DNA of 64,000 bases. Source: Streptomyces sp. CB00316 (lineage in GTDB: Bacteria; Actinomycetota; Actinomycetes; Streptomycetales; Streptomycetaceae). Made by a program: the position numbers and the translations under genes. The stretch spans positions 310,001 through 374,000 of the forward strand of contig NZ_LIXI01000007.1 of assembly GCF_001905595.1 (NCBI RefSeq), written 5' to 3'. How positions within the stretch are numbered: position 1 is the first letter of the stretch; the number at the start of each line of letters is the position of its first letter. Of this stretch, positions 42,216 to 49,057 are shown in pieces. The notes under the pieces were generated by a model. The model was not told the DNA's origin and ran no database searches. It saw nothing but the letters and a program-made list of their open reading frames with translations.

Positions 42216-43456
42216 TCGCGCCAGTCGGCGGTGAACTCCTCGGGCGTCGTGTCGAGGACCGATCCCAGCGCCTGCTCCACCGCCCCGTCCCGCCCGGGAT
42301 GGGCCCCCACAGCCGCGTAGAAGGCGGTGAGCTTCTCCTTGCCCCACCGCTCCGCGATGAGCTCGCAGGCCATCCAGGCGCTCTCGTAGGCCCGGGCGAG
42401 CTCGGCGGGGTCGCCGTCGAAGCCGAAGCCCTTGTCGACGGGGAGTTCGGCCGGTACGTCACCGGCCCGGACGGCGCCCGTCAGCTCGGGGGCGATGAGG
42501 TCGGGGGTGCGGTCCTCGCCCCGGTAGGCGGCCCAGTCGGCGAAGCCCTCGGAGAGCCAGACGGGAGTGGCCGCGGAGGTGCTGGTCCGGGTGGCGACAT
42601 GGGTCGTCTCATGGGTCAGGACGACCCGCTGGCCGAAGCTGCCGAGTGAGGCGTACGCCTGCGGGTTGACGATCACCCGGTCCGCGAGGGCGGGGCGCTT
42701 CCCGGTGGCGCCGGCCTCGCCCGTGGTGACGGCGGCGATCCCCCGGTAGCTGGTCTCCTGGGAGCCCAGCAGCCCCGCCATGGACTCCACGGAGTCCGGG
42801 ACGAGGACCACCACCCGGCGCGCCCACGGCTGCGGCCAGGCGTCGGACACGGCCGGGACGGCGAGGTCCACGGTGTCCGCGACCTGGCGCAGCTCCGCCT
42901 CGGGCCGCCCGACGCCCAGGACGAGGCTGTGGGCGCCCCGGACGACCTCCACCTCCCCCTGGTGCCAGAGCTGGTCGGTGGCGCCCTTGGCGGGCCGGTC
43001 GGCGCTGACGTACCACCGCTCGCCGTCCCGCATCAGCTCCAGGGTGCGGCGTGCGGCGACGGGCGCTGTGTCGTACCCGTCGATCCGATAGCGCAGCTCC
43101 ACCTCGGCGGTGGCCCGGTCGCCGTCCTCCTCGGTGATGCCCTTCACCTCGTACGACCAGGACTTCAGGGGTACGTCGGCGAGGTTGGCCAGTTCCGTGC
43201 GCTGGGCGGCCCGCAGCTTCGCGGCGTCGGGCGCGAGGGTGTCGAGGTAGCCCGCCGGGTCGCGGGCGAGCACAGCGGCGGCGCGGCGCTCCAGGGTGGC
43301 GTCGATCTCGCGGACGGTGAGAGAGGTGGCGGCGTCCCGTTGGCCCGCCGGGGTCACACAGGCGGAGGCGGTCAGCAGGGCGGCGAGCACCAGGCCCGCC
43401 GCACGCCGCCGCCGTCGAGGGCGTCTCCCCCGCGCACCACGTCCTTCTACGGCCAC
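42191..43456 (-). CDS. Lipoprotein with HExxH metallopeptidase motif
   Basis: A 421-residue exported protein. A twin-Arg-rich start and hydrophobic segment lead to the lipobox LTASAC, so it should be a membrane-anchored lipoprotein. Residues about 45-160 form a Cystatin/NTF2-like part with tracts such as ERRAAAVLARDPAGYLDTL. The C-terminal half carries VVLTHETTHVAT, a zinc-site HExxH, with SEGFADWAAY downstream as the third ligand region (gluzincin type). Substrate unknown. GTG 43456 follows TACGAT (43464-43469, minus strand) by seven bases. Confidence 0.82.
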   Translation of the reverse strand: MAVEGRGARGRRPRRRRRAAGLVLAALLTASACVTPAGQRDAATSLTVREIDATLERRAAAVLARDPAGYLDTLAPDAAKLRAAQRTELANLADVPLKSWSYEVKGITEEDGDRATAEVELRYRIDGYDTAPVAARRTLELMRDGERWYVSADRPAKGATDQLWHQGEVEVVRGAHSLVLGVGRPEAELRQVADTVDLAVPAVSDAWPQPWARRVVVLVPDSVESMAGLLGSQETSYRGIAAVTTGEAGATGKRPALADRVIVNPQAYASLGSFGQRVVLTHETTHVATRTSTSAATPVWLSEGFADWAAYRGEDRTPDLIAPELTGAVRAGDVPAELPVDKGFGFDGDPAELARAYESAWMACELIAERWGKEKLTAFYAAVGAHPGRDGAVEQALGSVLDTTPEEFTADWRDYLSARLG

Positions 43457-43489
43457 CCTGCCGATCGTACGGTCCGTTCCGGGCGGTGG

Positions 43490-44518
43490 TCAGATCCGGG
43501 TCACCGAGGAGACGGGCATCATCCCGACGGGGTCGTAGCGGATCGGGGCGCCCGGGTAGGGGGCGTGGATGACCTGGCCGTTGCCCACGTACATCCCGAT
43601 GTGGCTGGCGTCGGCACGGTAGGCGACCAGGTCGCCGGGCTGGGCCTGGGAGAGCGGCACCATGCGGCCCGCGTACCGCTGGGCCTGCGAGGTGCGGGGC
43701 AGGCTCACCCCGGCCTGCGCGTAGGCCCACTGCATGAGGCCGGAACAGTCGAAGCCAAAGGGCCCGTTGGCGCCCCACACGTACGGCTTGCCGAGCGCCT
43801 GGCGTACGGCGGCGACGGCGGACATCGCCCGGGCCGAGCCGGGGGCGACGCCGGAGAGGTCGGGGGCGCCGTCGCGGCCGGAGCGGGAGACCCGGTCGAG
43901 GGAGGCGCGGTCCTCGGCGGGCAGGGAGTTCAGCAGTTGCCGGGCCTGACGGAGCTTGGCCTCGACGTCCCGTTTGTGGCGGGTGACCGCGGCCCGGTTG
44001 CGCTCCAGCTCGGTGAGGGCGCGCGAGGCCTCGGCGCGGGTCTGGGCGACGCCGCGCTGGGCGCGGCGGAGCTTGTCCAGGGTCAGCGCCTGGCGCGCGC
44101 CGGCCCGGTCGAGGGCGGCGGCCCGCTCCAGGTAGGTGTCCGGGTCGGAGGAGAGCAGCAGTGCGAGCGCGGGGTCGATGGCGCCGGTGCGGTACTGGGC
44201 GCCCGCCATCGCGCCGAGGGAGTTGCGCATCCGGTTGACGGACTCCTGGCCGCGGGCCGCCGCGTCCTGGGCGCGGTCCGCCTCGCCGCGCAGCCGCTCC
44301 ACCCGCTCCCCGGCCTCGTTGTAGAGCTCGGTGGCCTTCTCGGCCTCGGCGTAGAGCCGGTCGACGGCCGCCTTGGCGCTCTGGCGGGTGTCCTTCGGGT
44401 CGGCGCTCGCCGGGGCCCCGGTCAGGGTCGCGGCCGCGGTGGCGGCGGCCGCTGTGACGACCGTGACGCGGACGCCCCGATGGAGGCCGGACTGGGTGGG
44501 ACGGCGATGGGACACCAC
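43490..44518 (-). CDS. NlpC/P60 cell-wall hydrolase with coiled coil (copy 1)
   Basis: A 342-residue secreted peptidoglycan endopeptidase. The N terminus VVSHRRPTQSGLHRGVRVTV starts a signal peptide that ends near ALA-like GAPASADPK. About 170 residues of coiled coil follow (DRLYAEAEKATELYNEAGER and so on), then the NlpC/P60 domain with catalytic Cys in PFGFDCSGLMQWAYAQAG and His in SHIGMYVGNGQVIHAP. It is a paralogue of the next gene. GTG 44518 is chosen by the conserved SHRRP opening; GTG 44530 and 44515 are alternatives. Confidence 0.9.
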   Translation of the reverse strand: MVSHRRPTQSGLHRGVRVTVVTAAAATAAATLTGAPASADPKDTRQSAKAAVDRLYAEAEKATELYNEAGERVERLRGEADRAQDAAARGQESVNRMRNSLGAMAGAQYRTGAIDPALALLLSSDPDTYLERAAALDRAGARQALTLDKLRRAQRGVAQTRAEASRALTELERNRAAVTRHKRDVEAKLRQARQLLNSLPAEDRASLDRVSRSGRDGAPDLSGVAPGSARAMSAVAAVRQALGKPYVWGANGPFGFDCSGLMQWAYAQAGVSLPRTSQAQRYAGRMVPLSQAQPGDLVAYRADASHIGMYVGNGQVIHAPYPGAPIRYDPVGMMPVSSVTRI

Positions 44519-44621
44519 AGGAAGCCGCACTTCCTTCCGCTGACGCAGTTCGACGCAGGAACGCGCGGCGCCCTGCCGCCCGGGACGGGCGGACCGAGAG
44601 CGGGAGCCGCACAGCAGCCAG

Positions 44622-44650
44622 ACAGTAATCGGACGACTACCGGGCGGCCA
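44622..44650 (-). promoter_or_regulatory. Candidate promoter of NlpC/P60 copy 1
   Basis: On the minus strand TTGGCC and TACTGT (44622-44627) are 18 bases apart, giving a leader of about 95 bases. Moderate match only. Confidence 0.35.
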
Positions 44651-44685
44651 AAGACCTCGCCGGTGGCGGAAGGGGCGTCGAAACA

Positions 44686-44727
44686 GCGCTGCCCGCCGGT
44701 GACCTCGGTCTCCAGGCGGGGCAGCGC
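44686..44727 (-). terminator. Hairpin terminator after NlpC/P60 copy 2
   Basis: GCGCTGCCCGCC (44686-44697) faces GGCGGGGCAGCGC (44715-44727) with a single bulge. It lies 58 bases after the stop of the second NlpC/P60 gene, so the two copies probably have separate transcripts. Confidence 0.65.
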
Positions 44728-44784
44728 GTCAGCGTGGGGTGGGGCGATTCCCTCGTTCGGGCGTCGCTCCGGGCGGGCGTGGCG

Positions 44785-45819
44785 TCAGATGCGGACGCCG
44801 AACTGGAAGGTGCCCATGTAGTCCATCGACTCGTAGCGGACGACGGTGCCCGGCTTCGGGGCGTGCAGGATCTGGTTGTTGCCGGCGTAGAAGCCGACGT
44901 GCGACAGGCCGTTGAAGAAGACCAGGTCGCCCGGCTTGAGCTGGCCCCGGCCGATCTTCACGCCGTCGTTCTGCTGGGTGTACGTGGTCCGGCTGATGTT
45001 GACGCCGGCCTGGGCGAAGGCCCACTGGGTCAGCCCGGAGCAGTCGTAGGAGTTGGGGCCCGAGCCACCGGAGACGTACGGCTTGCCGAGCTGGGTGGCG
45101 GCGGCGGAGAGGGCGGCGGCACCACGGTTGGAGGCGGGGGCCTCGTTGCCGAGCTGGACGCGCTCGCTGGTGGCGCGGCTGGCGCGGTCCTTCGCCTCTT
45201 CCTCCTGGGCGATCTTCGCCCGCTCGGCGGCGGTGAGGCTGTTGAGCAGCCGCTGCGCGTCGGCCAGCTTGCCCTGGTACTTCTTCTTGTTCTCGCCGAG
45301 CGCCTTGCGGACGTCGGCGAGGTCGCCGAGCTTGTCCTGGGCTTCCTTGCGCTGCTGGGCGAGGGTGCGCTGCTTGGCCTGGATCTTCTGCAGCGACTCC
45401 GTCTGCTTGACCGTCAGCTGGTCGAGCGCGGAGGCCTGGTCGAGGAAGCTGTCCGGGTCCGAGGCGAGGAAGAGGGCGACCGAGGGGTCGATACCGCCGG
45501 AGCGGTACTGCGCGGTGGCGATCGAACCCAGCTCGCCGCGCAGGTCGTTGAGCTCGTCCTGGCCGCGGGCGACCTTGTCCTGCAGGGCGTCGACCTGCTT
45601 CTTGAGCTTGTCCTGCTGCTCCTTGGCCCCGTTGTACTTCTCGGTGGCGGCCTCGGCCTCGTGGTAGAGCTTGTCGACCTTCGCCTTGACCTCGTTCTTG
45701 GTCGGCTTGGGGTCGGCGTGGGCGGCCTGGGAGGTCAGGGCCACGGCCGCAGCGGCGGTCGCGGTGAGCACGGTCACGCGGGTGCGGCTCGGCTGCTTGG
45801 GACGACGGTGGGACGCCAC
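44785..45819 (-). CDS. NlpC/P60 cell-wall hydrolase with coiled coil (copy 2)
   Basis: A 344-residue secreted endopeptidase paralogous to copy 1. It opens VASHRRPKQPSRTRVTVLTA with a signal peptide ending near SQAAHADPK, a long Lys/Glu/Gln-rich coiled coil (TEKYNGAKEQQDKLKKQVDA and onwards), and the NlpC/P60 domain with Cys in NSYDCSGLTQWAFAQAG and His in LSHVGFYAGNNQILHAP. GTG 45819 has AAGGAG nine bases upstream. It is preceded by a folded leader of about 134 bases and a good promoter, so expression is likely RNA-regulated. The coiled coil may control hydrolase activity, as in RipA/RipC-like proteins. Confidence 0.92.
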   Translation of the reverse strand: MASHRRPKQPSRTRVTVLTATAAAAVALTSQAAHADPKPTKNEVKAKVDKLYHEAEAATEKYNGAKEQQDKLKKQVDALQDKVARGQDELNDLRGELGSIATAQYRSGGIDPSVALFLASDPDSFLDQASALDQLTVKQTESLQKIQAKQRTLAQQRKEAQDKLGDLADVRKALGENKKKYQGKLADAQRLLNSLTAAERAKIAQEEEAKDRASRATSERVQLGNEAPASNRGAAALSAAATQLGKPYVSGGSGPNSYDCSGLTQWAFAQAGVNISRTTYTQQNDGVKIGRGQLKPGDLVFFNGLSHVGFYAGNNQILHAPKPGTVVRYESMDYMGTFQFGVRI

Positions 45820-45844
45820 GAAGGCGAGCTCCTTCTTCCTCGAG

Positions 45845-45948
45845 CCGCCTACCGGGCTTGTGGGGGAACGAATCCCCGGCTCCGTGCACATGACGGACTA
45901 GGCGGTTCCTTCGCTGCCACCCCGGATGGGTGATCAACCGTGCGAAGG
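45845..45948 (-). promoter_or_regulatory. Structured 5' leader of NlpC/P60 copy 2, unassigned RNA class
   Basis: Read on the minus strand, CCTTCGC (45942-45948) pairs with GCGAAGG (45908-45914) and encloses CACCC/GGGTG (45928-45932 with 45918-45922). CCGCCTA (45899-45905) pairs with TAGGCGG (45845-45851) and encloses TCCGT/ACGGA (45893-45897 with 45881-45885) and GGGGA/TCCCC (45873-45877 with 45863-45867), a three-way junction. The hallmark blocks of the c-di-AMP (ydaO) aptamer are absent. The ribosome site (45829-45834) is just downstream. A regulatory RNA is likely; the ligand is unknown. Confidence 0.55.
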
Positions 45949-45959
45949 TTCGAGGCCTG

Positions 45960-45989
45960 ACCCTAGTGACCTTCTTGTGATCAGTTCAA
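45960..45989 (-). promoter_or_regulatory. Promoter of NlpC/P60 copy 2
   Basis: On the minus strand TTGAAC (45984-45989) and TAGGGT (45960-45965) are separated by 18 bases, a good housekeeping promoter. The transcript would start near 45953, 134 bases before the GTG start. Confidence 0.7.
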
Positions 45990-46111
45990 ATCCTCACAGG
46001 ATTTTTCTTGTCACATCAGGCACTTCTTTACTCTCACTCCACCACGTGTAGTGGCGACTTGACGGTACGTTCCCAAGAATCCGGCATGCCACACATGTCG
46101 TACAACTGTGC
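45990..46111. other. AT-rich intergenic segment
   Basis: Lies between the promoter of the NlpC/P60 gene and the stop of the NYN gene. It is clearly less GC-rich than its surroundings (for example the run of T around 46010-46016). I see no gene, terminator or recognisable RNA. Confidence 0.4.
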
Positions 46112-47473
46112 CTAGACGCGCGAAAGGCGCTTCAGGAGCAAGACGGACGCGACCGGCCTGGCACCGGCCTTGGCCACCCCGTCCGCCACCTCCCGGTCGG
46201 TGGAGACGACCACCACGGGCCGTCCCGGCGGTTCCGCACGGGCCAGTTGGCGGATCAGCTCGTCCGCCGTGACCCCCGCCTTGCTGAACAGCACCCGCAC
46301 CCCGCGCGGCGGCGCGAGCAGCACCGGGGCGGCCAGTTCGGCGCCGTCGAAGACACAGGTCATCTCGGCGCCGGTCTGCGCGGCGAGCACCGAGAGGCCG
46401 CCCAGCAGACGCAACCGCTGCTTCTCCAGCGGCATCTGGGGATAGCCGGTCTTGGTGACGTTGTAGCCGTCCACGATGAGATGCGCCTGCGGGAGCGCCA
46501 GCAGCTGGTCGAGCAGCGCCGGATCGGTGTCCGAAAGCGCCCTGGCGGCGATGTCCTTGGGTGACATCCGCCCCGGCTCCACCGCGTCCACGCTGTCGGC
46601 CGGGCGGGCCGTCACCGGGGGCAGGGCCAGCTCGCGCCGGAGCCCCGAGGCCGCGTCCAGGACCGTGTCGAGCAACAGCCTCAGCCGCATGTCCTCCATC
46701 GAGCGCCCCTCGCGGGAGGCCCTGCGGCCCGCCTCCACGGCCGCCTCGGCCTCGCCGAGCCGGTGCTTGAGCCGACGCGACTCGCTCTCGGCGGCGGAGA
46801 GCTGGGCGGCCGCCTCGGCGCGCTGGGCGTCGGCCTCGGCGGTGCTGCGGCGCAGGGCGGCCTCGCCGCGCTTCACCTCGCTCTGCGCGGAGCGGAGCTT
46901 GCGGTGGAGCGACTCGGACTCCTTGCGGGCCGCGTCCAGCTCGGCGCGCAGCCGCTCGGTCTCGCTGTGGGTGTGGGCGCGTGCCCGCTCCAGCTCCTCG
47001 CGCAGCTGGAGCAGTTCGCGCCGGGTCTCCTCGCCCACCCGCTCCGCGTCGGCGCGCTGGACCTCCTCGCCGGCCGCCTCGACCAGCTTGACCCAGCCCA
47101 CCGGGCGCAGCACATAGGCGGCGGCGGCCACATCGACGGGGTCGGCGGCCGCGGGCGGCGACCCCGCCTCCAGCGCACCGGCCAGCTCCGGCTGGGCCTG
47201 GCACAGCCGCTCGCCGATGCGCTGCCGGAACAGCGGGTCGCCCTCCAGGGCGGCGGCCATCGCGTTCCCCGCGAACTTGGCCCGCCGGGTCGGGGTGAAC
47301 CGGGCATACTGTCGCAACTGGGCGGGCAGTTCGGCGACGGTCAGGCCGCCGAAGGCGTCCGCGACCAGGGCGATGACCCGGCGCCGTACGCCTTCGGGCA
47401 GCGGGCGGTCGAGCGCCTCTGCACCGCCGTCGGCCGCATCGGCCGGTTCGGCGCCGCTGGTCGGCTGATCCAC
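46112..47473 (-). CDS. NYN-domain RNase-like protein with coiled coil
   Basis: A 453-residue protein. Residues about 1-130 are a helical region, 135-245 a long Glu/Arg/Ala-rich coiled coil (EETRRELLQLREELERARAH and onwards). The C-terminal 170 residues are a YacP-type NYN (PIN-like) nuclease domain: AHLIVDGYNVTKTGYPQ with the catalytic Asp, MTCVFDGAELAAP, VLFSKAGVTADELIRQLA and VVVVSTDREVADGV. The four acidic positions of a metal-dependent RNase are present. Probable RNA processing role, target unknown. It begins with GTG at 47473, 40 bases after the small zinc-ribbon gene. Confidence 0.88.
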   Translation of the reverse strand: MDQPTSGAEPADAADGGAEALDRPLPEGVRRRVIALVADAFGGLTVAELPAQLRQYARFTPTRRAKFAGNAMAAALEGDPLFRQRIGERLCQAQPELAGALEAGSPPAAADPVDVAAAAYVLRPVGWVKLVEAAGEEVQRADAERVGEETRRELLQLREELERARAHTHSETERLRAELDAARKESESLHRKLRSAQSEVKRGEAALRRSTAEADAQRAEAAAQLSAAESESRRLKHRLGEAEAAVEAGRRASREGRSMEDMRLRLLLDTVLDAASGLRRELALPPVTARPADSVDAVEPGRMSPKDIAARALSDTDPALLDQLLALPQAHLIVDGYNVTKTGYPQMPLEKQRLRLLGGLSVLAAQTGAEMTCVFDGAELAAPVLLAPPRGVRVLFSKAGVTADELIRQLARAEPPGRPVVVVSTDREVADGVAKAGARPVASVLLLKRLSRV

Positions 47474-47512
47474 CGTCCGTCACCCCATAGATATGTCTGT
47501 CGGTGCGCTCCG

Positions 47513-47755
47513 TCAGGAGGCGGCACCCGGCCTGTCAACCAGTTCGATCTGGTCCACCGCGTTGCACCAACGACAGCGGACCGACTCGATGGTCTCACTG
47601 ACCACCTCCCGCTCCTCGACACTGGACTCACCGGCCAGGTCGAGGTGCACGTACTCCACGACCTTGGAGGACCGCGTCACGTCGAAGCGCGTGAGATTGC
47701 CGCACAGGGTGCAGCGCCAGCGGGTCCCGTCGGTCGGCAGGGGAACCGTCGTCAT
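47513..47755 (-). CDS. Small double-CxxC zinc-ribbon protein
   Basis: An 80-residue protein beginning TTVPLPTDGTRWRCTLCGNL and ending CRWCNAVDQIELVDRPGAAS. The two CxxC pairs 45 residues apart would bind one zinc. ATG 47755 has AGAGGAC eight bases upstream; an open frame further upstream to 47902 has no conserved look. It precedes the NYN gene and is probably cotranscribed with it. Function unknown; a nucleic-acid-binding role is possible. Confidence 0.75.
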   Translation of the reverse strand: MTTVPLPTDGTRWRCTLCGNLTRFDVTRSSKVVEYVHLDLAGESSVEEREVVSETIESVRCRWCNAVDQIELVDRPGAAS

Positions 47756-47949
47756 CGTTGCGTCCTCTTTCGTCGTCTCCGACAGCGCGCGCCGGGCGTG
47801 CCGCCGCGTCGCTTCCTGTCCTACGTCAAGGATCTCGCGGTGCGCCGTCGAACTGCGGAAGTCCTGGCGTAACCCTACGGCCTCGCGTATAGGCATCGGC
47901 ACGGCGAGGCGCTCCGTCCCGTTCTCCTCCGGTACGTCATGCTCTGTAC

Positions 47950-48714
47950 ATGATCGACGTACGGCGGTTCGACTGGCGGGCCTCGGCCGGGAAGGTCCGG
48001 GACAGCGCGGCGGGCGGGACCGTGGGCGGGGCGCCGGTGACGTACGGGCTGATCGCCCTGTGCTGCGCCATCTTCCTGATCAGCCCGCTCTCCGGGTTCG
48101 GCGGCGCCTCCTACGGGAGCCAGGACGCTCTGCTCGCCGCGCAGGCCGGATACTTCGAGCGGTGGGGCGTGATCCCGGCCGAGTTGTGGGAGGGTTCGGC
48201 GCGCGCCCTTCTCACCCCGTTCACCGCGCTGTTCGTGCACGGCAGCTGGCTGCACCTGCTGGGCAACCTGCTCTTCCTGTACGTGTTCGGGGCGATGGCC
48301 GAGGAACGCATGGGCCGGGTGCAGTTCGCCCTCTTCTACGTGGGGTGCGGCTACCTGGCGCTGGTCTGCTACGCGGCGCTGCACGCGGAGTCGGAACAGA
48401 CCCTGGTCGGCGCGTCGGGCGCGATCTCGGCGGTGCTCGGCGCCTTCCTCCACCTGTTCCCCAGGGCCCGGGTGACCAGCCTGTTCCCGTTCCTCTTCTT
48501 CCTGCCGCTGCGCTTTCCCGCCTGGATCGTGCTGGTCTTCTGGTTCGGGCTCCAGTGGGCGGCGGCCCAGGCGGCGGACGCGGGGCCGGGGGTGGCGTAT
48601 CTGGCGCATGTGGCGGGGTTCGCGGCCGGGTTCCTCTACGCCTGGGGACGCTACGGGCGAAGGACTAGAGTGAAGGTTCCAGCCACGGCCACCGAGGGAG
48701 ACAGCCAGCCGTGA
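47950..48714 (+). CDS. Rhomboid intramembrane serine protease
   Basis: A 254-residue membrane protease with six or seven helices. The L1-loop/TM2 segment FVHGSWLHLLGNLLFLYVFG, the nucleophile motif LVGASGAISAVLG and the His of the dyad in YLAHVAGFAAGFLY are all present, so it should be active. It starts at ATG 47950 and ends in a GTGA overlap with a small Lrp-type gene. Substrates unknown; rhomboids cleave single-pass membrane proteins near the membrane. Confidence 0.92.
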   Translation: MIDVRRFDWRASAGKVRDSAAGGTVGGAPVTYGLIALCCAIFLISPLSGFGGASYGSQDALLAAQAGYFERWGVIPAELWEGSARALLTPFTALFVHGSWLHLLGNLLFLYVFGAMAEERMGRVQFALFYVGCGYLALVCYAALHAESEQTLVGASGAISAVLGAFLHLFPRARVTSLFPFLFFLPLRFPAWIVLVFWFGLQWAAAQAADAGPGVAYLAHVAGFAAGFLYAWGRYGRRTRVKVPATATEGDSQP

Positions 48715-48992
48715 TCACCGCGATCGTGCTCATCAAGACCAGCGTGGACCGGATTCCGGAGATCGCCGAGGCCATCGCCGCGCTGGACAGTGTCAGCGAG
48801 GTCTTCTCCGTCACCGGCACCTACGACCTGATCGCCATGGTCCGGGTCGCCAGGCACGACGACCTCGCCGACGTCATCCCCGGCCGGATCAGCAAGATCC
48901 CGGGCGTCGAGGGCACCGACACCCATGTGGCGTTCCGTACGTACTCCCAGCACGACCTGGAAGCGGCGTTCGCCATCGGCCTGGACGCATAA
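48711..48992 (+). CDS. Stand-alone Lrp/AsnC ligand-binding (RAM) domain protein
   Basis: A 93-residue protein consisting only of the effector domain of Lrp/AsnC regulators (TAIVLIKTSVDRIPEIAEAI, VSEVFSVTGTYDLIAMVRVA and DTHVAFRTYSQHDLEAAFAI). There is no DNA-binding helix-turn-helix, so it may modulate other Lrp proteins through mixed oligomers or act as an amino-acid sensor. GTG 48711 overlaps the rhomboid stop (GTGA), suggesting coupled translation of the two. Confidence 0.9.
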   Translation: MITAIVLIKTSVDRIPEIAEAIAALDSVSEVFSVTGTYDLIAMVRVARHDDLADVIPGRISKIPGVEGTDTHVAFRTYSQHDLEAAFAIGLDA

Positions 48993-49001
48993 CCTCCGAC
49001 G

Positions 49002-49046
49002 CACTTCGGCCGGGGACAGGCACGCTGCCTGTCCCCGGCCGAAGTG
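49002..49046. terminator. Perfect 21-bp bidirectional terminator
   Basis: The 21 bases at 49002-49022 (core CACTTCGGCCGGGG) pair perfectly with 49026-49046 around a CGC loop. It separates the Lrp-type gene from the convergent aminotransferase gene. Confidence 0.9.
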
Positions 49047-49057
49047 TTCTACCAGCC

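Noticed and set aside
45845..45960. c-di-AMP (ydaO/yuaA) riboswitch before the NlpC/P60 gene
   Set aside because: Expected from context, and a CCCGGTAGGCGGC-like end is present, but the conserved GGGGACCCA, GGGGTGAAT and CAGCTAACC blocks are missing. Kept as an unassigned structured leader.
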